Part shown: piece after piece, positions 9,051-17,808 of the stretch | How the letters are laid out: each line of letters opens with the position of its first letter | How positions within the stretch are numbered: the first letter of the stretch is position 1 | Assembly: GCF_049739465.1 (NCBI RefSeq) | Contig: NZ_JBMHHY010000003.1 | Coordinates: 343,099-407,098, forward strand | Length of the DNA stretch: 64,000 nucleotides | Direction: 5' to 3' | Source of the DNA: Embleya sp049739465 | Lineage (GTDB): Bacteria > Actinomycetota > Actinomycetes > Streptomycetales > Streptomycetaceae | The notes under the pieces: model-generated | Databases searched by the model: none | What the model saw: only the letters and a program-made list of their open reading frames with translations | What the model was told of the DNA's origin: nothing | Translations under genes and position numbers: made by a program

Positions 9051-9081
9051 TTGACTTCAAGTCGACTTGAAGTCCTACGGT
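9051..9081 (+). promoter_or_regulatory. SoxR/MerR-type promoter with palindrome in a 19-bp spacer
   Basis: TTGACT (9051-9056) and TACGGT (9076-9081) are separated by exactly 19 bp. A 22-bp perfect palindrome with half-site GACTTCAAGTC occupies 9053-9074. Its inner 18 bp (CTTCAAGTCGACTTGAAG) closely resemble the SoxR box CCTCAAGTTAACTTGAGG. An overlong spacer containing the operator is the hallmark of MerR-family activation. It drives the heterodimeric ABC exporter. No soxR/merR gene is in the window. Confidence 0.8.
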
Positions 9082-9154
9082 GTGCCCAGGCCGCCCGCGA
9101 CGACGTCGACGGGCCCGCGTTCGGCACCTTCGACCGCACTCGGGGAGATCCGCC

Positions 9155-9391
9155 ATGCACACCTCATCGACCGCCGCCGGGATGCTCGCGCACCGCCGAC
9201 CGGCCACTCCGGAGAATCCCATCGACCGCCCCCGGCTCGGGCACTACCGTCGAATACCGGACCCGCCCCGGCGACGCGTCCTCGACGCGCGGCTCGGGCC
9301 GACGCCCCGCACGAAGCCCGCCCCGAGAGCGTGTACGGCGGCCGACCCGGGTCGGCCGTACACCCGCGACCCGAAGAGGACCTCGTGCTGA
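9155..9391 (+). CDS. Possible 78-residue leader ORF coupled to ABC exporter
   Basis: The ATG at 9155 has GGGGAG 8-9 nt upstream, and third-position GC is high over the whole frame. The stop (TGA 9389-9391) overlaps the GTG start of the exporter subunit at 9385, the usual arrangement for translational coupling. The product is Pro/Arg-rich with no recognisable domain. It could be a real small protein or a leader frame that delivers ribosomes to the exporter; a chance ORF in GC-rich leader DNA is not excluded. Confidence 0.4.
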   Translation: MHTSSTAAGMLAHRRPATPENPIDRPRLGHYRRIPDPPRRRVLDARLGPTPRTKPAPRACTAADPGRPYTRDPKRTSC

Positions 9392-11118
9392 TCCGACTGC
9401 TGCGCGACCATCTGCGCCCCTACGCCAAGCCGATCGGCCTGGTGGTGCTGCTGCAACTGGTGCAGACGCTGGCCACCCTCTATCTGCCCACCCTCAACGC
9501 CGACATCATCAACAACGGCGTCGTCGAAGGCGACACCGGCTACATCGTGCGGGTCGGCGGCGTGATGATCGGGGTCACCCTGATCCAGATCGGCTGCGCC
9601 GCGTTCGCCGTCTACTTCGGCGCCCGGATCGCGATGGGCGTAGGCCGCGACATCCGCGCCGCCGTGTTCAACCGGGTGCAGACCTTCTCCGCGCGCGAGG
9701 TCGGCCAGTTCGGCGCCCCGTCGCTGATCACCCGCACCACCAACGACGTACAGCAGATCCAGGTGCTGGCCCTGCTCGGGCTCACCATCATGGTGTCCGC
9801 GCCGATCATGTGCTTCGGCGGCATCCTGATGGCGGTCAACCAGGACGTCCCGATGTCCCTGCTGTTCCTGCTCATCGTGCCCGCGCTGATCCTGGCGGTG
9901 GGCTGGATCGTGCGCGCGATGCCGCCGCTGTTCCGGATCCTCCAGGACCGGATCGACAACGTGAACCGGATCATGCGCGAACAGATCACCGGGATCCGGG
10001 TGATCCGCGCGTTCGGCCGGGACGGCCACGAACAGGCCCGCTACGCCGATGCCAACGCCGAGATCCGCGACGTGTCGCTGTCCCTCGGCCGACTGCTGGC
10101 CTGCATGTACCCGTCGGTGCTGCTGGTGTGGGAGACCTCGGCGATCGTGATCGTGTGGATCGGCGGCCACCGGATCGGCGACCGGTCGATGGACATCGGC
10201 GCGCTGGTCGCGTTCCTGAGCTATCTGATGCAGATCCTGACCTCGGTGATGGTGGCCACCTTCATGACCATGATGATTCCGCGCGCGGCGGTCTGCGCGG
10301 ACCGGATCACCGAGGTACTCGACACCGAGACCAGCCTGACCGTGGCCCAGGCACCGGTGACCGCGCTGCACGCGCACGGCCGGCTGGAGCTGCGCGACGT
10401 GAGCTTTTGCTACCCGGGCGCGGAGGAGCCGGTGTTGCGCGGCATCGAGCTGATCGCCCGACCCGGCGAGACCACCGCGGTGATCGGCAGCACCGGTGCG
10501 GGCAAGACCACACTGCTCAGCCTGATCCCCCGGCTCCTGGACGTGACCGACGGCGCGGTCCTGGTCGGCGGCGTGGACACCCGCGAACTCGAACCGGCGT
10601 TGTTGTCCCGCACGGTGGGCCTGGTTCCGCAGAAGCCCTACCTGTTCTCCGGCACGGTCGCCTCCAACCTGCGCTACGGCAATCCGGACGCCACCGACGA
10701 GGAGCTGTGGCGGGCCCTGGAGATCGCCCAGGCCCGGGAGTTCGTCGAGGCACTGCCCGAGCGGCTGGCCGCGCCGATCGCCCAGGGCGGCGGCAACGTC
10801 TCCGGCGGCCAACGGCAACGCCTGGCGATCGCCCGGCTGTTGGTGGTCAAACCGGAGATCTACCTGTTCGACGACTCGTTCTCCGCGCTCGACTACTCCA
10901 CCGACGCGGCGCTGCGCGCGGCGCTGGTCGCGGAGACCGCCGAGGCGACGGTGGTGATCGTGGCCCAGCGGGTGGCCACCATCCGGCACGCGGACCGGAT
11001 CGTGGTCCTGGACGAGGGCCGGGTGGTCGGCACCGGCACGCATACCGAGCTGATGGCCGGCAACGACACGTACCGCGAGATCGTGCTGTCCCAGCTCACC
11101 GAGGAGGAGGCAGCGTGA
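9385..11118 (+). CDS. ABC exporter half-transporter, subunit 1 (degenerate-site type)
   Basis: A 577-residue fused membrane-ATPase protein. Six transmembrane segments (about residues 1-310) are followed by an ATPase with Walker A GSTGAGKTTLL, signature VSGGQRQR and Walker B YLFDDSFSALD. The catalytic glutamate after Walker B is replaced by Asp, as in the degenerate-site subunit of heterodimeric exporters such as TM287/288. The GTG start has GAAGAGGA upstream. Its stop overlaps the next gene's GTG (GTGA). Probably efflux of redox-active or toxic compounds, given the SoxR-like promoter (inference). Confidence 0.92.
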   Translation: MLIRLLRDHLRPYAKPIGLVVLLQLVQTLATLYLPTLNADIINNGVVEGDTGYIVRVGGVMIGVTLIQIGCAAFAVYFGARIAMGVGRDIRAAVFNRVQTFSAREVGQFGAPSLITRTTNDVQQIQVLALLGLTIMVSAPIMCFGGILMAVNQDVPMSLLFLLIVPALILAVGWIVRAMPPLFRILQDRIDNVNRIMREQITGIRVIRAFGRDGHEQARYADANAEIRDVSLSLGRLLACMYPSVLLVWETSAIVIVWIGGHRIGDRSMDIGALVAFLSYLMQILTSVMVATFMTMMIPRAAVCADRITEVLDTETSLTVAQAPVTALHAHGRLELRDVSFCYPGAEEPVLRGIELIARPGETTAVIGSTGAGKTTLLSLIPRLLDVTDGAVLVGGVDTRELEPALLSRTVGLVPQKPYLFSGTVASNLRYGNPDATDEELWRALEIAQAREFVEALPERLAAPIAQGGGNVSGGQRQRLAIARLLVVKPEIYLFDDSFSALDYSTDAALRAALVAETAEATVVIVAQRVATIRHADRIVVLDEGRVVGTGTHTELMAGNDTYREIVLSQLTEEEAA

Positions 11119-13013
11119 CCACCACCGAAGAGAGCACCCACTCGGACGACTCGACCGAGGCCGCCGTCCCGGCCCGCCGCCCCGGCCCGCCGCCCGGCAG
11201 TGGGCCCGCCGCGCGCCTGATGGGCGGCGCCTCGACGGAGAAGTCGATGCACTTCAAGGCCTCGGGACTGCGGCTGCTCGGCATGATGGCGCCCGAGCGC
11301 AAACGGCTGTACGCACTCCTGCTGTGTGGCATCGCCGGCGTCGGGCTGGCCGTACTCACCCCGCGGTTGCTCGGCAAGGCCACCGACGCGATCTTCACCG
11401 GCGTCCGCGGCCACGAGGGCATCGACTTCGGCCAGGTCCGGACCATCCTGATCACCACCTTCGTGGTGGTCCTCGGTTCGGTGTTGTTCTCCTTCGTCCA
11501 GGGCCGGTTGACCGCGACCATCGTCCAGAGCACCACCTACCGGCTGCGCGAACAGGCCGAGACCAAGCTGTCCCGACTGCCGTTGAACTACTTCGACAAG
11601 CAGCCGCGCGGCGAGGTGCTCTCGCGCACCACCAACGACATCGACAACATCGCGCAGACCCTGCAGCAGGCGATGGGCCAGATCGTCCGCTCGGTGCTGA
11701 CCATAGTCGGCGTGCTGGTGATGATGTTCTGGATCTCGCCGCTGCTCGCCCTGGTCGCGCTGATCAGCGTGCCGACCTCGATCGTGGTCACCATGGCGAT
11801 CGGCAAGCGCGCCCAGCCGCAGTTCATCAAGCAGTGGTCGAACACCGGCAAGCTCAACGCGCACATCGAGGAGATGTACACCGGACACGCGCTGGTCAAG
11901 GTGTTCGGCCGGCAGAAGGAGTCGGCCGAGACCTTCGACAAGCACAACGACGCGTTGTACGCGGCCGGTTTCAAGGCCCAGTTCATCTCCGGGCTGATCC
12001 AGCCCGCGATGGCCTTCGTGGGCAACCTCAACTACGTGCTGATCGCGGTGATCGGCGGCCTGCGGGTGTCCTCCGGCGCGATGACGCTCGGCGACATCCA
12101 GGCCTTCGTCCAGTACTCCTACGAGTTCAACGGGCCGGTCACCCAGGTCGCCGCGATGTCCAACCTGCTCCAGTCCGGCGTCGCCTCGGCCGAGCGGGTC
12201 TTCGCGCTGCTCGACGCCAAGGAGCAGTCCCCCGACCCGCAGCCGCCGGTGCGCCTGGAGAAGGTCACCGGGCATGTCGCCTTCGAGGGCGTCTCGTTCC
12301 GGTACGACCCGGCCAAGCCGCTGATCGAGGACCTGCACCTGGAGGTACACCCCGGCCAGACGGTGGCCATCGTCGGCCCGACCGGCGCGGGCAAGACCAC
12401 GCTGGTCAACCTGCTGATGCGGTTCTACGAGGTGACCGGCGGCCGGATCACCGTGGACGGCGTGGACATCGCCGGGATGGCCCGGGAGGACCTGCGCGCG
12501 CCGATCGGCATGGTGCTCCAGGACACCTGGCTGATCGGCGGCACGATCGCGGACAACATCGCCTACGGCGTCGGCGACGTCTCCCGCGAGCGGGTGGTCG
12601 CGGCGGCCAGGGCCACCCACGCGGACCGTTTCGTGCGCACCCTGCCGGACGGCTACGACACGGTGCTCGACGACGAGGCGGGCAACCTGAGCGCGGGCGA
12701 GAAGCAACTGCTCACCATCGCCCGGGCGTTCCTGACCGAGCCGCAGATCCTGGTGCTCGACGAGGCGACCAGTTCGGTGGACACCCGTACCGAGGTGCTG
12801 ATCCAAAAGGCGATGAACTCGCTGCGCCGGGGCCGGACCAGCTTCGTGATCGCCCACCGGTTGTCCACGATCCGCGACGCGGACGTGATCCTGGTGATGG
12901 AGTCCGGCTCGATCGTCGAACAGGGCACCCACGACTCGCTGTTGGCGGCGAATGGGGCCTATGCCCGGTTGTACGCCTCGCAGTTCGCCCAGCCGGTGGC
13001 GGAGATCATCTAG
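11115..13013 (+). CDS. ABC exporter half-transporter, subunit 2 (canonical site)
   Basis: A 632-residue partner of the previous gene. A disordered Pro-rich N-terminus of about 35 residues precedes the transmembrane domain (about 55-370). The ATPase domain has Walker A GPTGAGKTTL, Walker B ILVLDEATSSVD with intact catalytic Glu, and a variant signature LSAGEKQLLTIARA instead of LSGGQ. One normal and one degenerate catalytic partner are expected in a heterodimer. It starts at GTG 11115 inside the stop of subunit 1 and ends before a strong hairpin. Confidence 0.93.
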   Translation: MTTTEESTHSDDSTEAAVPARRPGPPPGSGPAARLMGGASTEKSMHFKASGLRLLGMMAPERKRLYALLLCGIAGVGLAVLTPRLLGKATDAIFTGVRGHEGIDFGQVRTILITTFVVVLGSVLFSFVQGRLTATIVQSTTYRLREQAETKLSRLPLNYFDKQPRGEVLSRTTNDIDNIAQTLQQAMGQIVRSVLTIVGVLVMMFWISPLLALVALISVPTSIVVTMAIGKRAQPQFIKQWSNTGKLNAHIEEMYTGHALVKVFGRQKESAETFDKHNDALYAAGFKAQFISGLIQPAMAFVGNLNYVLIAVIGGLRVSSGAMTLGDIQAFVQYSYEFNGPVTQVAAMSNLLQSGVASAERVFALLDAKEQSPDPQPPVRLEKVTGHVAFEGVSFRYDPAKPLIEDLHLEVHPGQTVAIVGPTGAGKTTLVNLLMRFYEVTGGRITVDGVDIAGMAREDLRAPIGMVLQDTWLIGGTIADNIAYGVGDVSRERVVAAARATHADRFVRTLPDGYDTVLDDEAGNLSAGEKQLLTIARAFLTEPQILVLDEATSSVDTRTEVLIQKAMNSLRRGRTSFVIAHRLSTIRDADVILVMESGSIVEQGTHDSLLAANGAYARLYASQFAQPVAEII

Positions 13014-13027
13014 CCGGGGCGGCGTCC

Positions 13028-13059
13028 GGTGTCCCGGGGCCGGCCGGCCTCGGGACACC
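13028..13059. terminator. Bidirectional terminator hairpin
   Basis: Stem GGTGTCCCG (13028-13036) with CGGGACACC (13051-13059), with further GC pairing in the loop, lies between the convergent exporter and MFS genes. No T-run. Confidence 0.6.
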
Positions 13060-13078
13060 CGGTCCGGGTGGGTCCGGA

Positions 13079-14332
13079 TCAGGCCGTCGGCCGGGGCCCC
13101 GGCTCGGCGGCGCCGGCCGCGCCGCGGTTGGCGGACAACACCAGGCCGACCAGGAGTTGGCCGACGGCGGTGACCACCAGGGCGGCCATCGGCACCGTCC
13201 ACCCACCGGTGGCGCCGTGCATCAGGCCGAGCGCGAACGGGCCGGTCGCGGCCACCGCGTAGCCGAGGGACTGGGCCAGCGTGGACAACGCGGTCGTCTC
13301 GGCGGCGCCGCTGCCACTGCCGCCGATCACCGAGAGCACCAGCGGGAAGGAACAAAAGCCCACCCCGACCGTCGCGGCCCACAACACGGGCAGCGCGACC
13401 GGCGCCAGGAGCAGCCCGGTGAACCCGATCAGCATGCTCGCCGAGACCAGGACGAAGGCCGGCCGCAACCGCCCGGTGGCCCGGACGAAGGCGAGCAGCC
13501 CGAAGGTCGCCGGGATGCCCGCGCCCTGGGTGATGGCCAACATCGCGCCCGCGCCGCCTCGGCTCATCCCCTGGTCCGAGAGCAGCGTCGGCAACCAGCC
13601 CACCAGCGCGTAGCAGTTCAGCGCCTGGAGCGCGAAATAGGCGGTGACGAGCCGGCCGAATCGGGTGCGCGCCATCGTCCACGGCGATACGTACGTCGTG
13701 CCGCCCTGCTTCGGGGTCAGCGCGTGCGGCGCCCGCACCAGCGACCACACCAGCAGCGCCAGCACGGCCGGCAGCGCGAACACGGCCAGCCCGAACGAGG
13801 GCGAGTCGAGCCCGTCCGCGACCGGTACGGCCACCGCCGCGGCGAGCGTCGCGCCCAGCGCCATCACCGTTGTGTAGACGCCCGTCAACATCGACACGCG
13901 GTGCGGGTAGTGCGCGCGTAGCAGCGCGGGGAGCAGTACGTTGCCCACCGCGAGCCCGGACATGCCGAGCACGGTGCCGGTGAGCAGCGCCCAGGTCGCC
14001 GGCACCGCCCGCACCCCGAGCCCGGCGGCCAGCGCGAACAGCGCGACCAGCACCGCCCGTTCGGTACCGAACCGGCGGGCCAGCGGCGACGCGGTCAGGC
14101 CCGCGCCGGCAAAGCACAGGGTCGGCAGGGTGGGCAGCAGCGAGGCGGTCACCGACCCGAAGCCGAGCGCGCCGCGCAGCGCCTCGAGCAGGGCCGCCGC
14201 GCTGCTGATCCCCAGCCGCAGGTTGAACGCGATCAGCACGATGCCCACGCCGGCCAGCCACCCGGCACGCCGACGACCGGCCGAATCGATACTCGGCGCC
14301 GGACGTGTGCCGGCGGTGGCTATGGAAGTCAT
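13079..14332 (-). CDS. MFS transporter, CynX/NimT-like
   Basis: A 417-residue protein with about 12 hydrophobic segments. It resembles the cyanate/nitroimidazole (CynX/NimT) subfamily: NLRLGISSAAALLEALRGAL near the N-terminus and the central loop carrying TYVSPWTMARTRFGR before helix 7. Start ATG 14332. It is divergent from a FadR-type GntR regulator across a 210-bp region with repeated sites, so that regulator probably controls it. The substrate is unknown; small organic anions or drugs are usual in the group. Confidence 0.88.
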   Translation of the reverse strand: MTSIATAGTRPAPSIDSAGRRRAGWLAGVGIVLIAFNLRLGISSAAALLEALRGALGFGSVTASLLPTLPTLCFAGAGLTASPLARRFGTERAVLVALFALAAGLGVRAVPATWALLTGTVLGMSGLAVGNVLLPALLRAHYPHRVSMLTGVYTTVMALGATLAAAVAVPVADGLDSPSFGLAVFALPAVLALLVWSLVRAPHALTPKQGGTTYVSPWTMARTRFGRLVTAYFALQALNCYALVGWLPTLLSDQGMSRGGAGAMLAITQGAGIPATFGLLAFVRATGRLRPAFVLVSASMLIGFTGLLLAPVALPVLWAATVGVGFCSFPLVLSVIGGSGSGAAETTALSTLAQSLGYAVAATGPFALGLMHGATGGWTVPMAALVVTAVGQLLVGLVLSANRGAAGAAEPGPRPTA

Positions 14333-14466
14333 GGCTCAAAGGTAAGACGTCTGACGATTGATGTCCAGGCGGCGTGCAGCGGCGTGCAAACGGCGTGCAG
14401 GCGATGCCCGGACGACGACCGAACGACGACCGGACTCGGACACTGCCCGCGTGACGCTCGGTGACA

Positions 14467-14498
14467 TCCGATCATCGGACGTATCCCGGATGTATCCT
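14467..14498. promoter_or_regulatory. Operator/promoter between MFS and GntR genes
   Basis: An inverted repeat TCCGAT-C-ATCGGA (14467-14479) adjoins two direct repeats CGGACGTATCC (14476-14486) and CGGATGTATCC (14487-14497), spaced exactly 11 bp. TATCCT at 14493-14498 can act as the -10 of the GntR gene. Likely autoregulatory binding by the adjacent GntR protein (inference). Confidence 0.5.
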
Positions 14499-14542
14499 GA
14501 AAACCCCCTCAGGTTCGATGTCCCAGGTCAGGAGCCCGCGCC

Positions 14543-15238
14543 ATGAGCAGCCTCGAATCGGTGCGCCGGCCGGCGCTGTCCGCCGAGGTGATCGCCCGAC
14601 TGCGCGAGCGGATCACCTCCGGCGACTGGCCGGTGGGCACCCGCATCCCGCCCGAGCCGGAGCTGATGAGCCAACTCCAGGTGGCCCGCGGCACGGTACG
14701 CGAGGCGGTCCGCGCGCTCGCCCACGCGGGTCTCCTGGACGTGCGCCAGGGCGACGGCACCTACGTCCGCGCGATCAGCGAGTTGTCCGGCGCGGTCGAG
14801 CGGCTCTACGGCGGCAGCGACCTCGGCCACGTGCTCGAAGTCCGCCAGGCGCTCGACCTCCAGGCCGCCCGGCTGGCCGCGATCCGGGCCGAGGAGGCCG
14901 ACCTGGCCACCCTCGACGACGCGCTGCGCCGGCGCCGAACGGCCTGGGACGAGCGGGACTTCGACGCGTGGATCGCGGCCGACTGGGAGTTCCACCTGGG
15001 CGTCGCCGACGCGGCGCACAATCCCCTGCTGGCCGAGCTGTACCGCAATCTGTCCGGCCCGGTCCGCGACTCGGTGGCCGACTCCTGGACCGACCCGACC
15101 TACCAGGGCGCCAACCCGGCCGGCCACGAGGACCTCCTGCGCGCGCTGCGCGACCGCGACCCGGGCGAGGCCGCCCGCCAGGCCGACGCCAACCTGACCG
15201 ACACACACGACTGGCACGCGGTCCGGGCCCGGAGCTGA
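14543..15238 (+). CDS. FadR-subfamily GntR transcriptional regulator
   Basis: A 231-residue regulator. The N-terminal winged helix (about residues 10-75) has the GntR motif IPPEPELMSQLQVARGTVRE and DVRQGDGTYV. The C-terminal all-helical FCD domain (about 95-220) has metal/ligand-binding positions in DWEFHLGVADAAHNPLL and NPAGHEDLL. AGGAG lies about 10 nt before ATG. Divergent from the MFS transporter. FCD ligands are usually small carboxylates. Class firm, target inferred from position. Confidence 0.93.
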   Translation: MSSLESVRRPALSAEVIARLRERITSGDWPVGTRIPPEPELMSQLQVARGTVREAVRALAHAGLLDVRQGDGTYVRAISELSGAVERLYGGSDLGHVLEVRQALDLQAARLAAIRAEEADLATLDDALRRRRTAWDERDFDAWIAADWEFHLGVADAAHNPLLAELYRNLSGPVRDSVADSWTDPTYQGANPAGHEDLLRALRDRDPGEAARQADANLTDTHDWHAVRARS

Positions 15239-15281
15239 GCCCGGGCGGCATACGATCCGCACCGGTGTCGGACCCGGCCCG

Positions 15282-15295
15282 TAGGCTCGACGGTC
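15282..15295 (+). promoter_or_regulatory. Putative leaderless promoter
   Basis: TAGGCT at 15282-15287 lies 8 nt before ATG 15296, with no Shine-Dalgarno sequence. Confidence 0.45.
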
Positions 15296-16510
15296 ATGAT
15301 CCTCGAAGACCGGTCCCTGGCCACCGTGCAGCGCTCGATGGGCGATCCGACGATCAGCTATCCGCTGTGGCCGCCGCTGGTTCTCGGGTGTCCGGCAACC
15401 GGCACCGACGAGATCGCCTATCCGGTCGAGGTGGACTACGCGTACGACCGGGTGCAGCCGGAGTTGTTCGCACCGACGACCGGGCCACGAGCCGGACTCG
15501 ACCGCTGGGCACCGCTGTTGCCGCCGCTGCGCGCGCCCGGGCTCGGCGAGGGCGGCACGCCGCTGGTCGACCTCGGCGACGGGGTCTACGTCAAGGACGA
15601 GTCGCGCAACCCGACCTGGAGCCACAAGGACCGGATCAACCGCTGTACGGTCTCCGCCGCCGTCGTGCTCGGCGCGCCCGGCGTCGTGGTGTCCTCGTCC
15701 GGCAACCACGGCGCGTCGGCGGCGGCCTACGCGGCCCGGGCCGGGCTGCCCGCCATCGTGTTGGCCTCGGCCGGCGCACCGCCGGCGGTCGACTCGTTCC
15801 TGCACGCCTACGGCGCGACGGTGCTGACCGTGCCGGCCGAGGCGCGCTGGGGCCTGATGCGCGAGATCGTGGACCGGCTCGGCTTCCATCCGTTGAGCAA
15901 TCTCACCGCCACGCACACCGGGCACCCGTTCGGCCCGGAGGGCTACAAGACCATCGCGTACGAGATCCACGCCGAACTCGGAGTCCCGGCAGCGGTGTTC
16001 GTCCCGACCGGCTATGGCGAACTGCTCTTCGGCGTAGGGAAGGGCTTCGCCGAACTGCGCCGCCTGGGGCTGACCGACCGGGTCCCTCGGCTGTTCTCCT
16101 GCGAGCCCGCGGCGGGCGGCCCGCTGGCCGCCGCGATGCGCACCGGGCTACCGGCCGCGCAGGTCCCGGTCGGCCCGACCGCGGCGTATGCGATCGACTG
16201 CGCCGTGGGCGGCTACCGCGGCGTGCACGCGCTGCGCGCGAGCAACGGCCGCGCGCTGCTCGTCAGCGACGCCGAACTGGCGGCGGCCCGCGCGGAGTTG
16301 GCCGGCCAGGGGATGTGGACGGAGACCTCCGCCGCAGCCGGCCTCGCGGGCCTGCGCGCCGAGGGCCCGAGCGCCGACGGCCCGGTTGTCTGCATCGCCA
16401 CCTCCAGCGGCTTCAAGGACCTCGACACCGGCAGCCGGCCGGCGGACCCGATCGACCCGACCTGGCCGGCGATCGAACGCCGACTGCGCGCGGCCGGCAT
16501 CAGCACGTAG
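15296..16510 (+). CDS. PLP-dependent fold-type-II enzyme, threonine-synthase-like
   Basis: A 404-residue member of the tryptophan synthase beta superfamily. PLP lysine lies in WSHKDRINR, phosphate-binding SSSGNHGASAAAYAARAGLP follows, and a late substrate/cofactor segment ends in IATSSGFKDL. The N-terminal GLGEGGTPLVDLG recalls threonine synthase, but the protein stands alone, away from hom/thrB, and the identity is not certain; diaminopropionate ammonia-lyase-like or other beta-replacement activity is possible. The ATG at 15296 follows a -10-like box. Confidence 0.75.
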   Translation: MILEDRSLATVQRSMGDPTISYPLWPPLVLGCPATGTDEIAYPVEVDYAYDRVQPELFAPTTGPRAGLDRWAPLLPPLRAPGLGEGGTPLVDLGDGVYVKDESRNPTWSHKDRINRCTVSAAVVLGAPGVVVSSSGNHGASAAAYAARAGLPAIVLASAGAPPAVDSFLHAYGATVLTVPAEARWGLMREIVDRLGFHPLSNLTATHTGHPFGPEGYKTIAYEIHAELGVPAAVFVPTGYGELLFGVGKGFAELRRLGLTDRVPRLFSCEPAAGGPLAAAMRTGLPAAQVPVGPTAAYAIDCAVGGYRGVHALRASNGRALLVSDAELAAARAELAGQGMWTETSAAAGLAGLRAEGPSADGPVVCIATSSGFKDLDTGSRPADPIDPTWPAIERRLRAAGIST

Positions 16511-16544
16511 TCGCCGCCCGGCCCGGGCCGCCACGGGAGTCGGC

Positions 16545-17606
16545 TCAGGCGTTGGCCGGCAGGTCGCTGCCCGCGCCCCGGCGGCGAATCGCCACCAGGT
16601 CGTGTCGGGCGTCCGGCAGGGTCTGCTCGTCGGCGCCCTCGATCACAAAGCCCGCGTCGGCGATCATCTGCCGGTCGTCCGCACCCGGTTGGCCCTCGCT
16701 GGTCAGGTAGTCGCCCAGGAACATCGAGTTGGCCAGGTGCAGCGCGAGCGGCTGGAGGCTGCGCAGGTGGATCTCCCGACCACCGGCCAACCGGACCTCG
16801 ACGTCGGGGAAGACGAAGCGGAACAGCGCCAGGATGCGCAGGCAACGCTCCGGCGTCAGCTCCCAGTTGTCCGCGAGCGGCGTGCCCTTGAACGGGATCA
16901 GGAAGTTCACCGGAACCGAGTCCGGGTCCAACTCCCGCAAGGCGAAGGCCAGATCGACGATGTCCTGATCCGACTCGCCCATCCCGAAGATCGCCCCCGA
17001 ACACGGCGAAAGCCCGGCCGAACCCGCGCGTTGGAGGGTGTCCGTCCGGTCGGTGAAGGTATGCGTCGAGCAGATGTCGGCGTAACGCGCCTCGCTCGTG
17101 TTGAGGTTGTGGCTGTAGGCGTGCGCCCCGGCCGCGGCGAGCCGTTCGGCCTGCCCGTCGGAGAGCAGCCCCAGGCAGACGCAGATCTCGACGTCCGGGC
17201 TGCCCTCCTGCACCGCGGCGATCGTGTCCTCGATCCGGGTGATGTCCCGGCTGCCCGGGCCACGCCCGCTCGCCACCAGACACACCCGCTTCGCCCCGGC
17301 CCGAACCGCCTGATCGGCGGTCTTGGCCGCCTCCTCCGGCGTGATCCACGAGTACTTGAGAATCTCCGCCGCCGACCCGAGCCGCTGTGAGCAGTAGGAG
17401 CAATCCTCCGGGCAGAGCCCACTCTTCATGTTGATGATGGTGTTCAGCTTCACCCGCCGGCCGAAGAAGTGCCGCCGTACCCGACCACCGGCCGCCACCA
17501 CGTCGAGCAGTTCCCCGGCACCACCCAGGATCGCCGACAACTCGTCCCCGGAAGGCACTTCGCACCGCAACGCCTTCGCCACCAGGCCATCCAAATCCAA
17601 GTTCAT
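16545..17606 (-). CDS. bioB: Biotin synthase
   Basis: A 353-residue radical SAM enzyme converting dethiobiotin to biotin by sulfur insertion. The cluster-binding CxxxCxxC is C65, C69 and C72 in GLCPEDCSYCSQ. Family motifs KLNTIINMKSG, YSHNLNTSEA and SGAIFGMGE are all present. The ATG at 17606 is preferred over an in-frame TTG 45 nt upstream. No bioA, bioD or bioF lies nearby. A 20-bp-period direct repeat at 17708-17744 may be regulatory. Confidence 0.95.
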   Translation of the reverse strand: MNLDLDGLVAKALRCEVPSGDELSAILGGAGELLDVVAAGGRVRRHFFGRRVKLNTIINMKSGLCPEDCSYCSQRLGSAAEILKYSWITPEEAAKTADQAVRAGAKRVCLVASGRGPGSRDITRIEDTIAAVQEGSPDVEICVCLGLLSDGQAERLAAAGAHAYSHNLNTSEARYADICSTHTFTDRTDTLQRAGSAGLSPCSGAIFGMGESDQDIVDLAFALRELDPDSVPVNFLIPFKGTPLADNWELTPERCLRILALFRFVFPDVEVRLAGGREIHLRSLQPLALHLANSMFLGDYLTSEGQPGADDRQMIADAGFVIEGADEQTLPDARHDLVAIRRRGAGSDLPANA

Positions 17607-17707
17607 ACTCGGCAGCCTCGCCGATCTTCGCGCGTCACCCCCATGCGGCAACCAGACAAGATCGAACCCGCTCCTTTGTCTCGACCCTGGTAAACCGTGC
17701 GGCCACC

Positions 17708-17744
17708 TGCCCGTTACAGCCTGCTATGGCCCGTTATGAAGCCT
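17708..17744. promoter_or_regulatory. Direct repeats upstream of bioB
   Basis: GCCCGTTACAGCCTG (17708-17722) and GCCCGTTATGAAGCCTG (17728-17744) repeat with a period of 20 bp between bioB and the DJ-1 family gene. A regulator site for bioB is possible; no known biotin-regulator palindrome is clear. Confidence 0.3.
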
Positions 17745-17808
17745 GTGGTGACAGCTGTTGTGGCGCCGGTTGTGGCGATCACGAACACATACGTACGCGG
17801 CAACGCCC

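Noticed and set aside
8973..11114. Long in-frame N-terminal extension of exporter subunit 2
   Set aside because: It overlaps subunit 1 in another frame and is Arg/Pro-rich; the true start is GTG 11115 at the GTGA junction.
10893..13078. Upstream extension of the MFS frame into the exporter region
   Set aside because: Composition is shadow-like; the MFS gene proper ends at 13079 in a different frame.
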